A DNA stretch of 64,000 nucleotides from Uranotaenia lowii (Eukaryota; Arthropoda; Insecta; Diptera; Culicidae): NCBI RefSeq assembly GCF_029784155.1, contig NC_073692.1, positions 275,075,413 through 275,139,412 on the forward strand, in the 5' to 3' direction. Numbering within the stretch: position 1 is the first letter of the stretch; each line of letters begins with the position of its first letter. Shown here one piece after another: positions 1 to 12,084 of the stretch. A program made the position numbers and the translations under genes. Below the pieces are notes generated by a model. The model made no database searches. It was not told where the DNA came from and saw only the letters and a list, made by a program, of their open reading frames with translations.

Positions 1-1399
1 GGGAGGAAGATTCATACAATTTTTACTGTATAACTCAAGAACTACAACAGCAAATGGAACCAAATTTTTCACGGAACAATATTTGAGTACGAGAAATGCT
101 TCTATGAATATTTGGTATCCCTCACTTCTTCAAAAAGGAGGATGAAAAGAAGGAGGAGAGGTCTCCCTTACAATTTTTAGTATAACTGGAGAGCTGATCG
201 AAATTGAACCATACTCGGCATGTGACGGTATTTGGATACGAGAAATGTTTCTGTTATAAATTGAAGCCCCACCTTTTCAGCGGAAAGATATAAAGGGGGA
301 AACAGGGGCTTCCATACAATTTTTTTTTTGCATAGCTCGAGAATTAATAGAGCAAATGAAACCAAATTTGGCATCAAAAAGTGTTTGAGTACGAAAAATA
401 CTTTTATGAATATTAAGTTCTCACCCCTCCATTCAATGGGGAGAACAGAAGGCGGGATGGTACTCCCTTTCAAGTTTATACACAACTCAAGAATTTACTA
501 CGCAAATAAAACCAGATTTGGCATGAGATGGTATTGGTAGTGGGATAGTAGAATTGGGAATATGGGAAGGGAAGAGAAAAGCTTACATTTAACTTTTTTT
601 TACAAAACCCGAGAAATGGACAAAACTTAACATGGAAAGTCAATTGGGTATGATTCTATGATTATTTGACACACCATCCTCCTTTCAGTGAGTAGGTACA
701 TGGGAGAAGGGAGGTAAGGCCAATACAATTTTGTTAGCATAAGTTCTCAATTTATGCTATCCAAGTCAACAAATGGAAACAAATATGGCATGGAAAGGTA
801 CTTGGTTACGATATATGTTTCTACGATTGTTATAGGCCCTTGCGCTTTACAGTGTAGAGAGGGGAAGAAAGGAAGGGGCTCCATATATTTTTCTTTTGAA
901 AAGACTAAAAACTTATCAACCAATGGGACTATATCTGATATAAGAGGATTTTTGGGAACGAAAAAAATGGGTATGATTATTAAAGATCACGATCTCCATT
1001 CAGTAAGGGTTGAAGGGAAGGACAGGGGCGGCTCTCTTATCAGTTTTTTAGCAAAAATCCAGAACATATCAAGCAAAAAAACATATTTTATAAGTTAGAT
1101 TGTTTGCGAACGATTAATTTGGGACCCTGCTTTTTTAGGGCGGAGCTTAAGGAAACAGATAAAAATTATCAGATCTTTAACGCGAATTTATAGATCAAGA
1201 TTCAGAATATAAGTTTAAGTTATCTTTGTGTTGCAAATCGAAACTCCAGCTGCAGCTTTCATTTTATAGCGGTTGCTTATGAATTACGTTACAATTTGAT
1301 TTAGAAAAAATAATCCCAACAAAACAATAAAAATTTAAATGATTCCTAAAAATATCATTTGATTTTGAAAGGTGTAGCAAAGCACACCGGGTCAGCTAG
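1..1399 (+). mobile_element. Helitron 3' portion (non-autonomous), left end outside window
   Basis: The right end has Helitron structure: a short hairpin at 1371-1388 (GGTGT, then A, GC, AAA, GC, ACACC), eight bases, then CTAG at 1396-1399 followed by T. The body is made of degenerate repeats about 150-200 bp long that recur at roughly 40-180, 310-540, 720-880 and 960-1100. Each has a 'tacaattttt...aactcgagaa...caaatggaaccaaatttggcatg' type core followed by a purine-rich 'agggagaaaggaggg' stretch. The short open frames here (for example 328-540 and 754-1098) are read from these repeats and show no protein-family signature. No Rep/helicase coding is visible, so this is a non-autonomous copy or a 3' fragment. 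The same hairpin layout is seen at 39425-39436. Confidence 0.62.
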
Positions 1400-1839
1400 T
1401 AAATTATAAAACACTAAAAAATGACGAAAAACATAAAAATTTCAAATAAACTCAAAAACAATTACAAACAAAAGAAAACAAATGACAAAAAAATATCTTA
1501 AAAAGATGCAAAGTGACAAAAATAACAAATATGATAAAAATAAAAAATATTTCAAACATAACGAAATCATAGTTTAGACACATTAATCTAAAACATGATA
1601 AAAAATAACAAAAAATGACTAAAAATTATTCAAATTGATCAAAAAATGATGATAAATTGAGTGAGTAATAATAGCAATAGTTTATTTTTATTAAGAGCAA
1701 AGAAAAAAGTTAATGAAAAACCGTTAGATTTTAGAAACACAAAATTTTCGAGCGTGTTGCCAAAAACGAAAGGGGCCTATATAACCATCACTTTTGCCAC
1801 ATTTGCCATTTTATACCTTTTGCTTGTTTAGTTCTCAAG
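1400..1839. other. AT-rich spacer, no gene
   Basis: Very AT-rich sequence with runs of 'aaaatgacaaaaa' type simple repeats at 1410-1660. I see no open frame of note, RNA gene or terminal repeat. Confidence 0.6.
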
Positions 1840-2480
1840 ATATGCAAAAAATTATAAAGGAACGCCCTCACCTTTCTTATCTCCACACTTGAAGAAGGGA
1901 GCGGTACCAAATATCAAAAGAAACCTTTTCGCACTCAAATACCCTTCCATACTCAAATGGAACCTATTTGCTCCAAAAGTTCTCGAATTATGCAATAAAC
2001 ATTGTATGAGAGCCCCATTACGATATTTATCGTATTCACATACCCTGCTTTGCCATACTTGGTTCAACTTGATTGAATAGTAGTCGAGTTAAAAATTGTG
2101 AAGACGCCCTTCTCCCTTTTTCTGATTCCCCTACTGAAGGGTTTCCTAAACTTCATAGAAAAATTTATCGTACCCAAATACACTGCCATGTCAAATTTGG
2201 TTCCATTTGCTTAATTTTTTCTCCCTTGATGCAAAAACTTATATGAATGCCTCCTTTTCTTCTTTTTCAAATTGGAAAAAGGGTGGGGTCTCAAACAACC
2301 ATAAACAAATTTCCCATGCTTAATTTGATTATATATGTTTGATTAGTTCTTCAGTTATGCACAAAATTATATTCAAACCTCCCTCCTCTTTTTTAATCTC
2401 CTCTCTGGAAGAAGTGTAGGTGCTAAAAATTAATTGAAGCATTTTTCGTACCCCAACACATTCTCATCAAGGTTGTCGGT
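1840..2480 (-). mobile_element. Helitron-type internal repeats, inverted orientation
   Basis: This is the reverse-complement form of the repeats filling 1-1100. It has the units 'ctcgaattatgca', 'ggaacctatttgctc', 'gtacccaaatacact' and 'ccttcttctt/cccttc' blocks, with about four units between 1840 and 2480. No terminal hairpin or CTAG end is visible, so it is a fragment. It could be a second element inserted tail-to-tail or an inverted piece of the first. Confidence 0.5.
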
Positions 2481-3376
2481 AATAATTCTGTGTTTTTGAC
2501 AAAAAAAATTCTCGAGTTCTGTGATTTCAACCTAAAATGTTGTGACGCTAATTCTATGTAGTTCTTGGGAAATCATCATCAAATTGAAAATTTCTTACAG
2601 TTTAAAAAGGAAGAAAATCAAGTTACATTACCTTGTTTTCATATTTTCAAAACTTGGGATCAGATAAATCGAAAGTGACATAAAAAATTTGTAGCTTTGC
2701 AAATATGTGAATATTGTAAGAATTTTAAATTTCTGTGACCTGTGACACAGATCTGAGACGAAATTTTGCTCAAAACTCTGTTCTTGTCGGGGTGCGGTTC
2801 AAACCCTGATTGAACCTCGCAGTGGACTGTATGGGGAATAGTTCTCCGATGGGGGCAAACCTTGGGCTCCTGTTTGGGTTGGGTATTCTGTGGGGGGTGT
2901 TGGGTTGTCCCTTGTGATAGTAGTAATCTCTGCTCCAGCGGCGGTAAGTAAAACTCCGATCGTTTCATAAATTAGACACACATTTATTTAGGCTAGAATG
3001 ACACGTTTATTTTGGCTCAAAACACACTACCTTTAAAACGACTTTATTTAATTACGAAAATAAATTTAACATATATTTAAAGGCAATAAATTAATCTAAA
3101 CTGAGTCTAACTTGACCTGTGCCAAATCGCTCTTAAGACTACTCTCGATATAATATTAGAAAAAATGGTGAACTTTCTTCGGGATTTTTTCTTCATTTTG
3201 GTTATTCCTCAAAAAGTTTAGCTGTGAAGATCAGCTGTTTCGCTCATCATCAAAGATCTTCTCTAAACCTTCTGCTGCGTTGGGTTTCGACCATCGACCA
3301 TCGCAGCATCGTTTTTAGGGTCCATAGCTAGTCTACCAACAGTGATAATACAGATTTTTTTGTGACTTCGGCAACC
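2481..3376. other. Unassigned sequence with a GC-richer patch at 2780-2960
   Basis: The patch at 2780-2960 is GC-rich. On the minus strand it reads as proline/threonine-rich peptide in two overlapping frames, which is more likely composition than a gene. It is followed by AT-rich sequence. A weak resemblance to 26430-26600 (shared GTGGACTGTAT followed by G/T-rich sequence) suggests a common repeat, possibly part of an LTR or another TE, but I cannot show termini. There is a motif 'ctgtgacacagatctgagac' near 2740, like the interior of the small TIR element at 39613. Confidence 0.35.
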
Positions 3377-3533
3377 TTGCTTCTCATGATAAATTTGGTA
3401 AGGGGCCCCCTTCTCTCTTCTTTTCTTATCACTGAAAGAACGGAGGGGTGTCAAATAATAGAATCATCAATCGTACCCAAATATCAAAACATGCCAAAAT
3501 TGGTACCATTTGTTTGATCGATTCTCGAGTTAG
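3377..3533 (-). mobile_element. Helitron-type repeat fragment
   Basis: A short stretch carrying one reverse-orientation unit of the 1-1100 repeat ('atcgtacccaaatatcaaaacatgcc' region, 'gtaccatttgtttgatcg', 'attctcgagtt', and a 'ccccttctctcttctttt' block). No ends are recognisable. Confidence 0.4.
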
Positions 3534-3534
3534 C

Positions 3535-3607
3535 GCCGATGTGATCTAGTGGTGCGAGTCTGGTTTTAGTATGCCAGGCGAACTGCGTTCGATTCCCGGT
3601 GTCGGTA
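3535..3607 (+). tRNA. tRNA-like sequence (tRNA pseudogene or SINE head)
   Basis: Internal pol III promoter boxes are present: A box TGATCTAGTGG and B box GTTCGATTCC. A seven-pair acceptor stem can be drawn (GCCGATG with TGTCGGT, three of the pairs G-U) and a five-pair anticodon stem (CTGGT with GCCAG). The loop between these is eight rather than seven bases, and the D and T stems contain mismatches, so a functional tRNA is unlikely. A tRNA-derived SINE or pseudogene is more plausible. A second weak A-box-like string (TGGCCAAATGG) follows near 3636. Confidence 0.45.
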
Positions 3608-4289
3608 AGAAAACTTTTAGGTTCGAATTCCTTAAGTGGCCAAATGGTTAAGATGTGTTTCCTCCTATATCTGGCTATATAATAAGAATGTTCAATCAGT
3701 TTCCAGCTGGCCAAGTATATACATGGATGCCGAAGTACCTACCTGAAGTAAACTAGCCCATCTGATTGACTCTCTGTGCTTGTATGGTGAGAATGAACTC
3801 TGATGATCGTTTAAAACTGTAATTTGGGTTGTTTTCGAAATGATTTAATTGATTTGCGTTTTTTGGATTTTAAGAGTCAATTTTCTTAAATAATGATTTT
3901 TTTCAGGGAAAATATTTTTTTATGAAAGAGTGACGTATCGTAGGCCATGGGGTAATGTGGGCCAACCATAATATCTCGAATACAAGTTGAGATGAAAATT
4001 TCAATTCAACTTAGAAACTCTTCTTTCAAAGTATTATGAACTGGCTAAATTTTATCAATCTCGATCAACGGAATCAGGAACAGGAATCTGAGGTTGATTT
4101 CGAGGTTACAGGCGATTTCCATATTTTTTATGGGTGTTCTCTACTTTGCATTAGGATTTATATCATTCTCAAAACGCTTGAAATCCATGCAAATTCCAAT
4201 TTTACAATGATCTAAGATAATATTGATAGTTATACTTGTGTAGTTTTTTCTATATATTGTATCTATTTTTTTTACAAGATAGAAATTTG
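3608..4289. other. AT-rich sequence, no gene
   Basis: I see no supported coding region, terminal repeat or RNA gene. It ends where the 3' region of the minus-strand R1-like element begins. Confidence 0.5.
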
Positions 4290-5039
4290 ACTTCAAACCA
4301 TAACAGCCGGGTGTTTGCTGCCGTGAGTGGGTTCGTCCCACTAAAACCACCTTGGGCGTCGTGTGCCAGATGTGCCCCTTGGTTTCACCCTATGATACTA
4401 CACCAAAGGGTATGCTGTGCTAATGCACTTATATATCTCACCCTTTTCCCTTTCCTCTTTCTCCTTGATCATCTTACTCCTATAACCTCTTTCTCCTTTC
4501 TCTTCCTTCTCCTTTTCCTCTATCGCCAACTTCAGACTGGTACGGAAGACCTCGAAACGTGTGCCGGTTAGGAAACGCTTTCAAAGTAACTCGCGCCCGT
4601 CACAGTAACCACTTCCGCAAGATTTTTAACCATAAAGGCATGGCCGATTGAGAAACTACCAAGCTAGAATCCCGTCACGACCACCCCGAATGGTATCTCC
4701 GCTTCCTTTTGCTACAGGAAAGATCGTAGCTAAGTGCGTGAGGCCTTTAAGTCCCACCACACGTATGAGTCCAGATTAGGGTTATACCGCGCCCTAAGAT
4801 CGCGTTGCTTTTGAATTGAAGTGTCATACGAGGCCCAAGACCTTCCATTAGCTTGTCAAATTTGATCGACTATCTCGCTCTTTCCGTTCATAATCTTTCC
4901 TGATTCTTATCAGATTGCGCATGATTTGCTAGATTTCGTCATTTATAGCACGTCACGACTGTTCGTCGCGACACATTTCACTCACAATGTTTCAGCGTTC
5001 AAGTTTTGAAGTTGTTGACGCCTAGAAATAAACCTGGTA

Positions 5040-6551
5040 CAGACAAAGATAACATGTTCTGTCGATTCCTCCGTATCTAAGCATTCCAGGCAAGAAGGCG
5101 AGCTGATAAGCTTAAACAGCGTCAGGTAGAAGTTGACCTCTCCAAACTTCCGATTTTCCCAGTCTAAAAGTTACAGGACTAGCCTATTGCTCCTACCACT
5201 TGATCATTGACGCTGCTCGTTGAATATTATGCACTTCTCTAACAGCTCTTGCTTTGAAACACTCCATATTCTCCGCCATAGTTATGTCGATGGGAATCAT
5301 GCCCGCGATGACAAAAGCTACATCTGCTGATATGGCCCTGTACGCACAGGAAACTCGCATGGCTATCAGCCGATGGGTGCTCCGTAATTTGGATCTGTTG
5401 CGCTCTACATCTATCGAGGAGCTCCAGGCCGCTCCTCCGTATCGTAGTTTTGACAATGCTACGCTCGAAAAGAGGCGTCTCTTACTACTCATTGGACCTT
5501 CGCCGTTGAGCATAATACAGGCCAATGAATCTATGACTTTCGATGCACTTTCACAACAGTATTTGATATGCGCACCAAAAGTTAAGCGATGGTCGAACAT
5601 TACTCCAAGGTATTTCAGCTGCTGTTTCGAAGCTGTCGTGTGCCCTCCAACAGTAATCTCCATGTGCGGCACAACTCTTGTATTGGTCACGAGCAGAATT
5701 TCGGTTTTATGGTGAGCTATCTGAAACTTAACTCCCTCCATCCACATGCCAACCCTTTGTACGGACACCGTTGCAAGGTCTTCTACCTTATTGTTTATTT
5801 CGCCGGCGATAATGAGCACGATATCGTCAGCAAATCCAACTATCTGCACGCCTGCTGGTAGTTTCAGCGTTAACACAATTATACATGGCATTCCAAAGCA
5901 CAGGTCCGAGTATGGAACCCTGTGGAATACCCACTTTTAGGGCAGTAGATCCTAACCCAGTTTTGGTTTCGTGCGTCAAGACTCAATGCTTCCTATTATC
6001 CTGCAGAGGGTTTTGGGAACACGCATCTTGTGAAGCGCTTTGGCAATCACTTTCCAGCTGGCATTTTAGAAGGCATTCTTAACGTCGATCGTCACAATCA
6101 GATCCCAGCAACGTTAAACGATTTGTCTATGTATCGTGTAACCAACATCTTTTAAATATGTGCTCGTGAATCTAGTTTTTATGCTTTTTTTCCGCAGATC
6201 TAAGCTTTTTTTACCTTGAGAGCATAGGAGCTCCTAGGAGACGAAAGCTTAAATCTGAGGAAAAAAGCTTAATTCTGTCAAAACGAGGGGAAAAAAGGGG
6301 AAATCTTAGAGATGTGCTCCACACGGTTTGAATAACATTGCCGGGAAGTGGTCACAATGGCGCAGTGACAAACACCTGTCCGCTTCTTTGTATATGCGCG
6401 CTTCGTGTACTCTGTCACCATTCGGATGGCCTCCACCGTAGATCTCCCTTTCCGAAAACTGAACTGTCTGTCCGACATTCCACTTTCGCCTTCTGTGTTG
6501 ATAATAAGTCAATTTAATATTATCCTCTCCAGTAGCTTACCAAGGGTGTCC
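5040..6551 (-). pseudogene. R1-like reverse transcriptase, C-terminal two thirds
   Basis: Read on the minus strand from 6559: a CLLDTLGKLLERIIL stretch (RT motif 2) at the insertion junction, FRKGRSTVEAI at about 6450, then a frame-disrupted motif A region, IPQGSILGPVLWNAMYN near 5900-5940, and VGFADDIVLI with the catalytic Asp pair at about 5827. It continues as an open 232-codon frame to 5193. Further downstream, at about 5060-5110, LECLDTEESTEHVIFVC gives the R1-type C-terminal C-x2-C...H...C knuckle. Frameshifts and stops (for example between 5890 and 6280, and after 5193) show it is dead. An A/T-rich block at 6170-6300 has AAGCTT-flanked inverted pieces and looks like another small insertion. 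Confidence 0.75.
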
Positions 6552-6559
6552 AGCAGACA

Positions 6560-8650
6560 GGCCCGTGCGAAAGACCCGTCCATGGGGGGGGTTTTCAAAA
6601 TTCAAAATTTAGCTTAAAATAATAACAATACCAAAAATATACCTACCCTAAATTGGTTGTTTAAACAATTTCTTACAGACGATTAACCCACAAACTTTAA
6701 AAATAATAAATTCCACTGATAAAATAAACCATAATTTTCAATACAATCAGAATAAATCAAATCAATGCTATCCAGTAAGTCAAAACTATGTTCCTTATTC
6801 GGAAATTTGCTTGAAAATGAATTCGATAATCAAAATTTCGACTGATGCTTCAGACACAAGAATTAATGCACAGAAAGAAAATAAATTAAATATAGCACTA
6901 AATTTAAAAAGAAAATTAGAATTCTAAAATAAATGTTAGATCAGGTTAAAAATCAGTCATGATTTAAAATAGTTAGAAAAATGATAATGATTGTTATTTA
7001 CTATTGATTTTATTTTGCATTTTTTTTCTTCATTTTCAGTTGAAGGATTGATTAAAAAATTCCGCTGTACTTTCTTGAATTAAAAAAAATTAATCACGAT
7101 TTGAAATGTGAATTCTCGATTAGGATAATAAACAATTTTGAACTTAGGAGAATTTATTCAATAGTTGAAAATTGAATTTTATTTGGAAAAAGAAAAAAAA
7201 AATTCAAGACTGCCAGTGTTCAAGTCAAAAATAAACCCTTTTCTATATTAAATTCTTTCAGTTATTAAAATAAAAAGGTTAAAAAAGTTCAGATGTTCAA
7301 AATCGTAACTTCGTATATTTACCGTACAACATGTTCAATTAAACTGACAAATTACAGATTCCAAAGGCTTCCAAGAAAATAATGTTTCCAGGACCCAAAA
7401 ATCAAGAATTAAAAAAAACATAAACAAGCTGATAAAAAATATTTCAGAAAGTTTAAATAGTTTTACTTTAAAATTCGGTAAATATATTTGAAAATTAATA
7501 ATGAAAAGAAAATGATATGTTTTTTAACATTTTAGAAGTATTTTTTTTCAATAACTTGTCTAACGATTTTGAAAACCTATTAAAAGAATTTAATTGACTC
7601 AAAGAAACAGGATTTAGGTGCCAATGTTTGAATGATTGATTTGGTAGATTAAAGTGTACTATTTGTCAAATTTTGTCTATCCCCTTGCTTTAAGTGATAT
7701 GGATTATATAAACTTGAAAATGTATCACTTTTAGGTGAAATCAATCATTGATAACTGATGATATAACAAATCAACGTTAAAAAAACCTGATTCTGATTTG
7801 GTTTATTAATTATTTAATTCAATTATGGAATAATCTTCTAAAGATGATGATGCATGATCCAAAAAAGTTGAATTCTCCAGTTTTTTTTTTAAATTTGGAA
7901 ACATATCATTATAAGTATTTCAGAAATTTCTAAATAAAGTTTAGAAAAAAATGAATTCATTTAAACAAATTTGTTCAAATCTGCAAAACGATTAGTTTTT
8001 TGCATAAAAAATATCTAAAACTCAATTTGATTTCAAACTTCATTCATCGCTTTTGAATGGGATATTGAGCATTTAGAATTACAAGAAACACAAAATAAAA
8101 TTTAAACTGTAATTGATTTTTCGAAGAATATTTCATATCAGCACGATGTTTTGTACATCAAAATTTTTAGTAATAAAGTAGAGGATACTAGGTTTTAGAT
8201 TTTATTTTGCTAATTCTGATTATCACCATGAGTCATGCTACATGGTTGTTAATTTGTGAAATTAGTATTCGGTGAATCCAATTTTGTCCAACACCCATTC
8301 TAAAGACGAGGTAGTGTTTTGTAATGTCAAGTTTAGAGTTTGAATACAAAATGTTGATTGAATTGCAAATCGAAATTTACATTAAAAAAATAGTTTAAAT
8401 TCGTGAACGACATACATATATATTTGTAATTCGTAAAATGAAATGCTTCAAGCCCAGGGTGACTTATGACAAATTTCCGCCGGAGGCGAAAAAAATTTCT
8501 GACTATCTTGTTAACACTCATTTAATACCTTTTACGACCAAGTAATTTCCCTTTACTACGTTGAAAATTTTACTTGAAAAAAATCTCCATGGGGGGGGGG
8601 GGGGTTAAACCCCTAAACCCCCCCCCCCCCCCCCCGTTCGCACGGCCTTG
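6560..8650. mobile_element. hAT-like non-autonomous element inserted in the R1-like RT
   Basis: The insert is flanked by a perfect 8-bp direct repeat AGCAGACA (6552-6559 and 8651-8658). Its ends are inverted: GGCCCGTGCGAA on the left and, read inward from the right, CAAGGCCGTGCGAA. Both are followed by long G tracts (C tracts on the right end, 8588-8634). An 8-bp duplication and CAGGGCC-like ends are hAT hallmarks. The interior is about 70-75% AT with no transposase-like frame. A related end occurs at 55517. The two missing bases (CA) at the left end may be a small deletion. Confidence 0.75.
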
Positions 8651-8990
8651 AGCAGACAAATGGGTCTGTATGAATTTGGAAACACTTTTGTAGCACCACT
8701 CTGAAGGTATCCGGAATCGTCTGTACCGCCACCTTCAGCACTGCATTTGGGATTCCGTCCAGACCAGGGGCCTGATTCACCGCCAGTTTCTTAGCGATAG
8801 CCATAAGTGAGGGCGTGGGCAACCGCATCGTACTGGGTAAATTACCACTGCGTAGGGCCATCCTGCGGGAAAAGATGTGCAACGATCTCTCTCAGTTTTT
8901 CCGGACACTTTTAAGTCGGCGACCTTGAGCCACCGAATCTCGCCAGTGCAACTTTATAGGCTTGGCCTCATGGGTTATCATCTACGCTCT
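8651..8990 (-). pseudogene. R1-like reverse transcriptase, N-terminal part
   Basis: The minus-strand reading contains a NQAPGLDGIPNAVLK string (the KAPGPDGIPN motif at the start of the RT fingers) followed by residues leading to YRPIC at the insertion junction. Joined across the 8-bp duplication, the frame continues directly into the CLLDTLGKLLERI part on the other side of the insert. The two pieces are therefore one ancestral gene. Upstream of 8990 no endonuclease is recognisable. Confidence 0.72.
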
Positions 8991-9000
8991 GACATAATAC

Positions 9001-9147
9001 TCTGTTGCAATTCTCTTTGGTCTTAGTTTTGTCTAGCCCCATTAAATGTAGTGTAATAAGCAATAAGGCACTCAAACCAAAATGAAGAGTTATGGAGTAT
9101 TTTCTATCAAATTTGATGAATGCGATTAAGACGAACATAAATTCTAT
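9001..9147. other. Short spacer
   Basis: Sequence between the R1-like remnant and the next TIR element. I see nothing identifiable. Confidence 0.4.
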
Positions 9148-9149
9148 TA

Positions 9150-9863
9150 CCGTAAAACGGGGTAAGATTGATCACTTTTTCAATATACCTCGATTTTTAT
9201 TTTGTTAAGGGGAATGTGGCATGTTTCATATTTTTAAGACCAGTTGTACTGGACTCCTATGAACGTAAAGCAAAGGCAGTTCGTGTGTTAAAGCCGAACA
9301 ACAATCAAAATCGAAAGATGGAAAATGGTGCTGCATAAATTAAGGGGCTAAATTTGTTAATATTACCTTCTTATAAAATTTTAACTACAAAAAAAATTTT
9401 GCCCTCATTAATTTCTCTAGGCCCCCTCACTATTCCCCTTAATTTTTTTCCTTGAAACTTTACCATTTGATAAGGTTTCTAGCCTTTTGTCCTAGAGTGG
9501 CTTACTCTTGGAAAACGTACCTATTTTTTATATATAAAAAACTCATTACAAAATACAACAAAAAGTACACCAAAACTATACATTTATTAAATAAAAAGTT
9601 GAACTGTCACATAAACCCACCTGGAGTGTTTGTTTGCGAGCCTTTAAAAATAGATATTTCAAGATTTTGAAATAACATTTTTACAAACATTTGAAATTTT
9701 CAAAAATAAACCAAGTTTTTCCCAATTTATAACTCAACATGTAGGTTTGTAAACGTTATTTTTTTTTATATTTAAACTTTAGACTTAGTTATTGCTGTTC
9801 ATGTGAAAAAAAACTTCTTGTTGATCAAAGCTACTCCGGTGATCAAGGTTACACGTTTTACGG
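9150..9863. mobile_element. TA-flanked MITE with CCGTAAAACGGGG ends
   Basis: The left end CCGTAAAACGGGGTAAGATT and the right end read inward CCGTAAAACGTGTAACCTTG are imperfect inverted repeats continuing into TTGATCAC on both sides. Each is bordered by TA (9148-9149, 9864-9865), the duplication typical of Tc1/mariner-type elements. The interior is AT-rich without a transposase. The element at 49490 has similar ends (CCGTCAACTGGGGCAACA). Confidence 0.7.
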
Positions 9864-9865
9864 TA

Positions 9866-12080
9866 CTTCGATATCATATTCAAACCACTTTAATGCTTAA
9901 TTGCGTTAGTCGATTTTAATTAAATTTGGCTTCATACTAGTGCACGCAGAATATTAAAAACACAATGAATGAAGAGTTTATTAGTTTATCTAACTTGTTA
10001 GAAAATTATCGACCGTGAGAAAATTGGCAGCTTGCCAAGTTGGAAGTTTGTGAGCTGCTCTGAGCGATTTCATTCTATTTTTTCTAAAGCAACTGGAGAT
10101 ACCTACTCAACAAAAAATGATTTTCAACAGTTAAATTTTCCAATGAAACCAGGAAAAGTTAAGAAAAATCCTCAAAAATATTTAAGGAGATAAATTATTG
10201 AGCTTAGGCATGATATGATAAGTGTAACCTGGACGAATATGGTGTCAACCACCATTAGAAAGCCCTAAAAACGTCCTGCGACTAGTTCGATCCACGCCGA
10301 ATAGAGTCAGTTTTTCGGTCCAATACCCGGGAAGGAAATTTGTTCAATTGAAATGTGAGGCTTAGGACTGGTTGGTTACTACAAAAATGGTGCACCTCCA
10401 TGCCCTCCCTTTTATTGGCACCCAAAACGCCCCTCGGATATCGGGGCTCAATATGGTTCAACAACGTTGATTGCTTTCCGGGCGAGTGAGTTTCGTTTTC
10501 ATCGAAAAATTTTTGCGAACCCAAGTGTGCAAACATTATTGGGTTCGAACCAAATGGGAACAAGTTCGAACGAACAGTAATGACGAAACCACGATGACCC
10601 ATTCAAAGCTGCCTAGCCGGTTTTGGCGAATCGAATAATGCTTTAGCCTTATTCAAAGGAATAAGGATGTTTCGGATTGAGGAAGTTTTACGAACTATTC
10701 AATGGAACATAAAAACTCATTGAGGATTGGGCAATATTTTACGCCTTTTGGGGAATTTAAAGAATTGAATTTTAGAATACTCTGTACTTCTTAATTGATC
10801 ACTGTTGGAATTTGTTATTTTAAAGTTAATTTAAACTCATATAATACAAAATGTCTTTGGAAAAGGTTTTTAATCGAAAACTATACGAAAACATTTCTCG
10901 AAAATAATTTTTTGTATTTTTCATTTTGATTGATATAATCGGTTGCTAATTTTCCAAAGAGAAAGTGAAAAATTAATGCAAATTCATTGAGTGTTTATTA
11001 TAAGCCACTTTTTAGTCAGAGTACAGTTTGCACTGTAATTGAGGTGCCACAATCCATCTGTTCAATACGTACGTAGAGCTCGCGAAGTGTATAGGAAAAT
11101 TTTCATTAAATGCACTGCGGTAATGCTTCGTTTTCCCACGAAATCTTAATTCCGTTACACCTCATCCGTAGACAGGTGGAGGAAAAACTTTCCAGAATAA
11201 AGAATATTGGTAATGCATTTGCCTTGCTCAAACTAAAATTTATACTATCTTTAAACCGATAAATAAAAGTTCATACTGAAGAAAAATTTACTTTGAAAAA
11301 ACCTTTATAAAATTATAACGGAACTAAAATGAACATCTGTTTGTCTCTGATTTTACATCGAACGAGCAGACTGGCCGTCGTCGGCGAGCGCAATCATCAG
11401 GACTTCAGAGTTTTTTCCCACTTATGGCCAGAGCTGGGTCAAACATTGGCCGCATAATTCCCCTGATTGCTCGTCGAACCGATTATGAGGGATTGATTGC
11501 TTATCAAAATATTTATCCAATTCCAGAGTGGTGGAAATCCTTAATATAATTGCCACTGGCAGCGGAATGAACAACATTCGTTCGACGTCCTCTCATCGTT
11601 CGGCAAACAGTCAGCCGGTGGCATTTGTTGGGCACTTTGGCTGAAGATATATTTTTTCTCCATTTTCACATGTTTAGTCGGGCCGCCGTTAACAGTCAGA
11701 TCTAAAACTTAGGTTGGGTCTATGAGAATGGTGTGTAATTTAGTCTTAGCTTCAGCCATATGTTGCTTGCTGCCAAGTTGCCTCGGAATTACGACGCAAC
11801 GAAACATTCTTCTACGTTTGCTACTGCCCTACGATTGGCCTTCGATGAGCGTAAAGATAATCACGATAATAAGTCATTTTCCATCAGTACCGTTTCACTT
11901 TGTTATCCACATTTACGACTAGTATGCGACTGTCTCTTTGTCAGTTCATAATTGGACGACACATTTTATACATAACTCGTTTTTCACAAAAATAGGTACT
12001 TACGTACCTAATTCGTGTGAAGTTTCCAGCTAGGGAATTAACTAAACTGTTATGGAAATTGATCATTGGCTCAGTTTAGC
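9866..12080. other. Non-repetitive-looking sequence, no supported gene
   Basis: It contains two GC-richer stretches. One is at 10200-10620, which on the minus strand has a 106-codon open frame (10282-10602) without recognisable domain. The other is at 11340-11720, which looks like single-copy DNA. Neither shows splice-bounded coding structure or terminal repeats that I can support. Confidence 0.4.
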
Positions 12081-12084
12081 ACAT

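Larger units (their letters stand above)
4290..9000 (-). mobile_element. R1-like non-LTR retrotransposon, decayed and interrupted
   Basis: A minus-strand retrotransposon remnant running from about 9000 (reverse transcriptase start) to about 4290 (3' untranslated region). It contains the RT palm, thumb region and C-terminal CCHC knuckle described below, and it is split by the 6560-8650 insertion. No endonuclease or ORF1 is visible upstream, so it is 5' truncated. The 3' part (4290-4560) includes a pyrimidine-rich tract at 4440-4530. R1-clade assignment rests on FADDIVLI-type RT motifs, the IPQGSILGPVLWN motif and the single C-terminal CCHC. R1 proper targets 28S rDNA, and no rDNA is present here, so this is a dispersed R1-clade relative. 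Confidence 0.7.

Noticed and set aside
2660..2981. Proline/threonine-rich minus-strand frames as a secreted or Gag protein
   Set aside because: Two frames of the same stretch both look low-complexity, pointing to G-rich composition rather than coding.
5254..6082. Plus-strand open frames of up to 153 codons
   Set aside because: They are antisense shadows of the R1-like RT on the minus strand, which carries the family motifs.
4290..9000. R1 insertion marking 28S rDNA
   Set aside because: No rRNA sequence is recognisable on either side; the element is a dispersed R1-clade relative.
10282..10602. 106-codon minus-strand frame as a gene or LTR retrotransposon piece
   Set aside because: I found no domain, primer-binding site or matching LTR; it is kept only as unassigned sequence.
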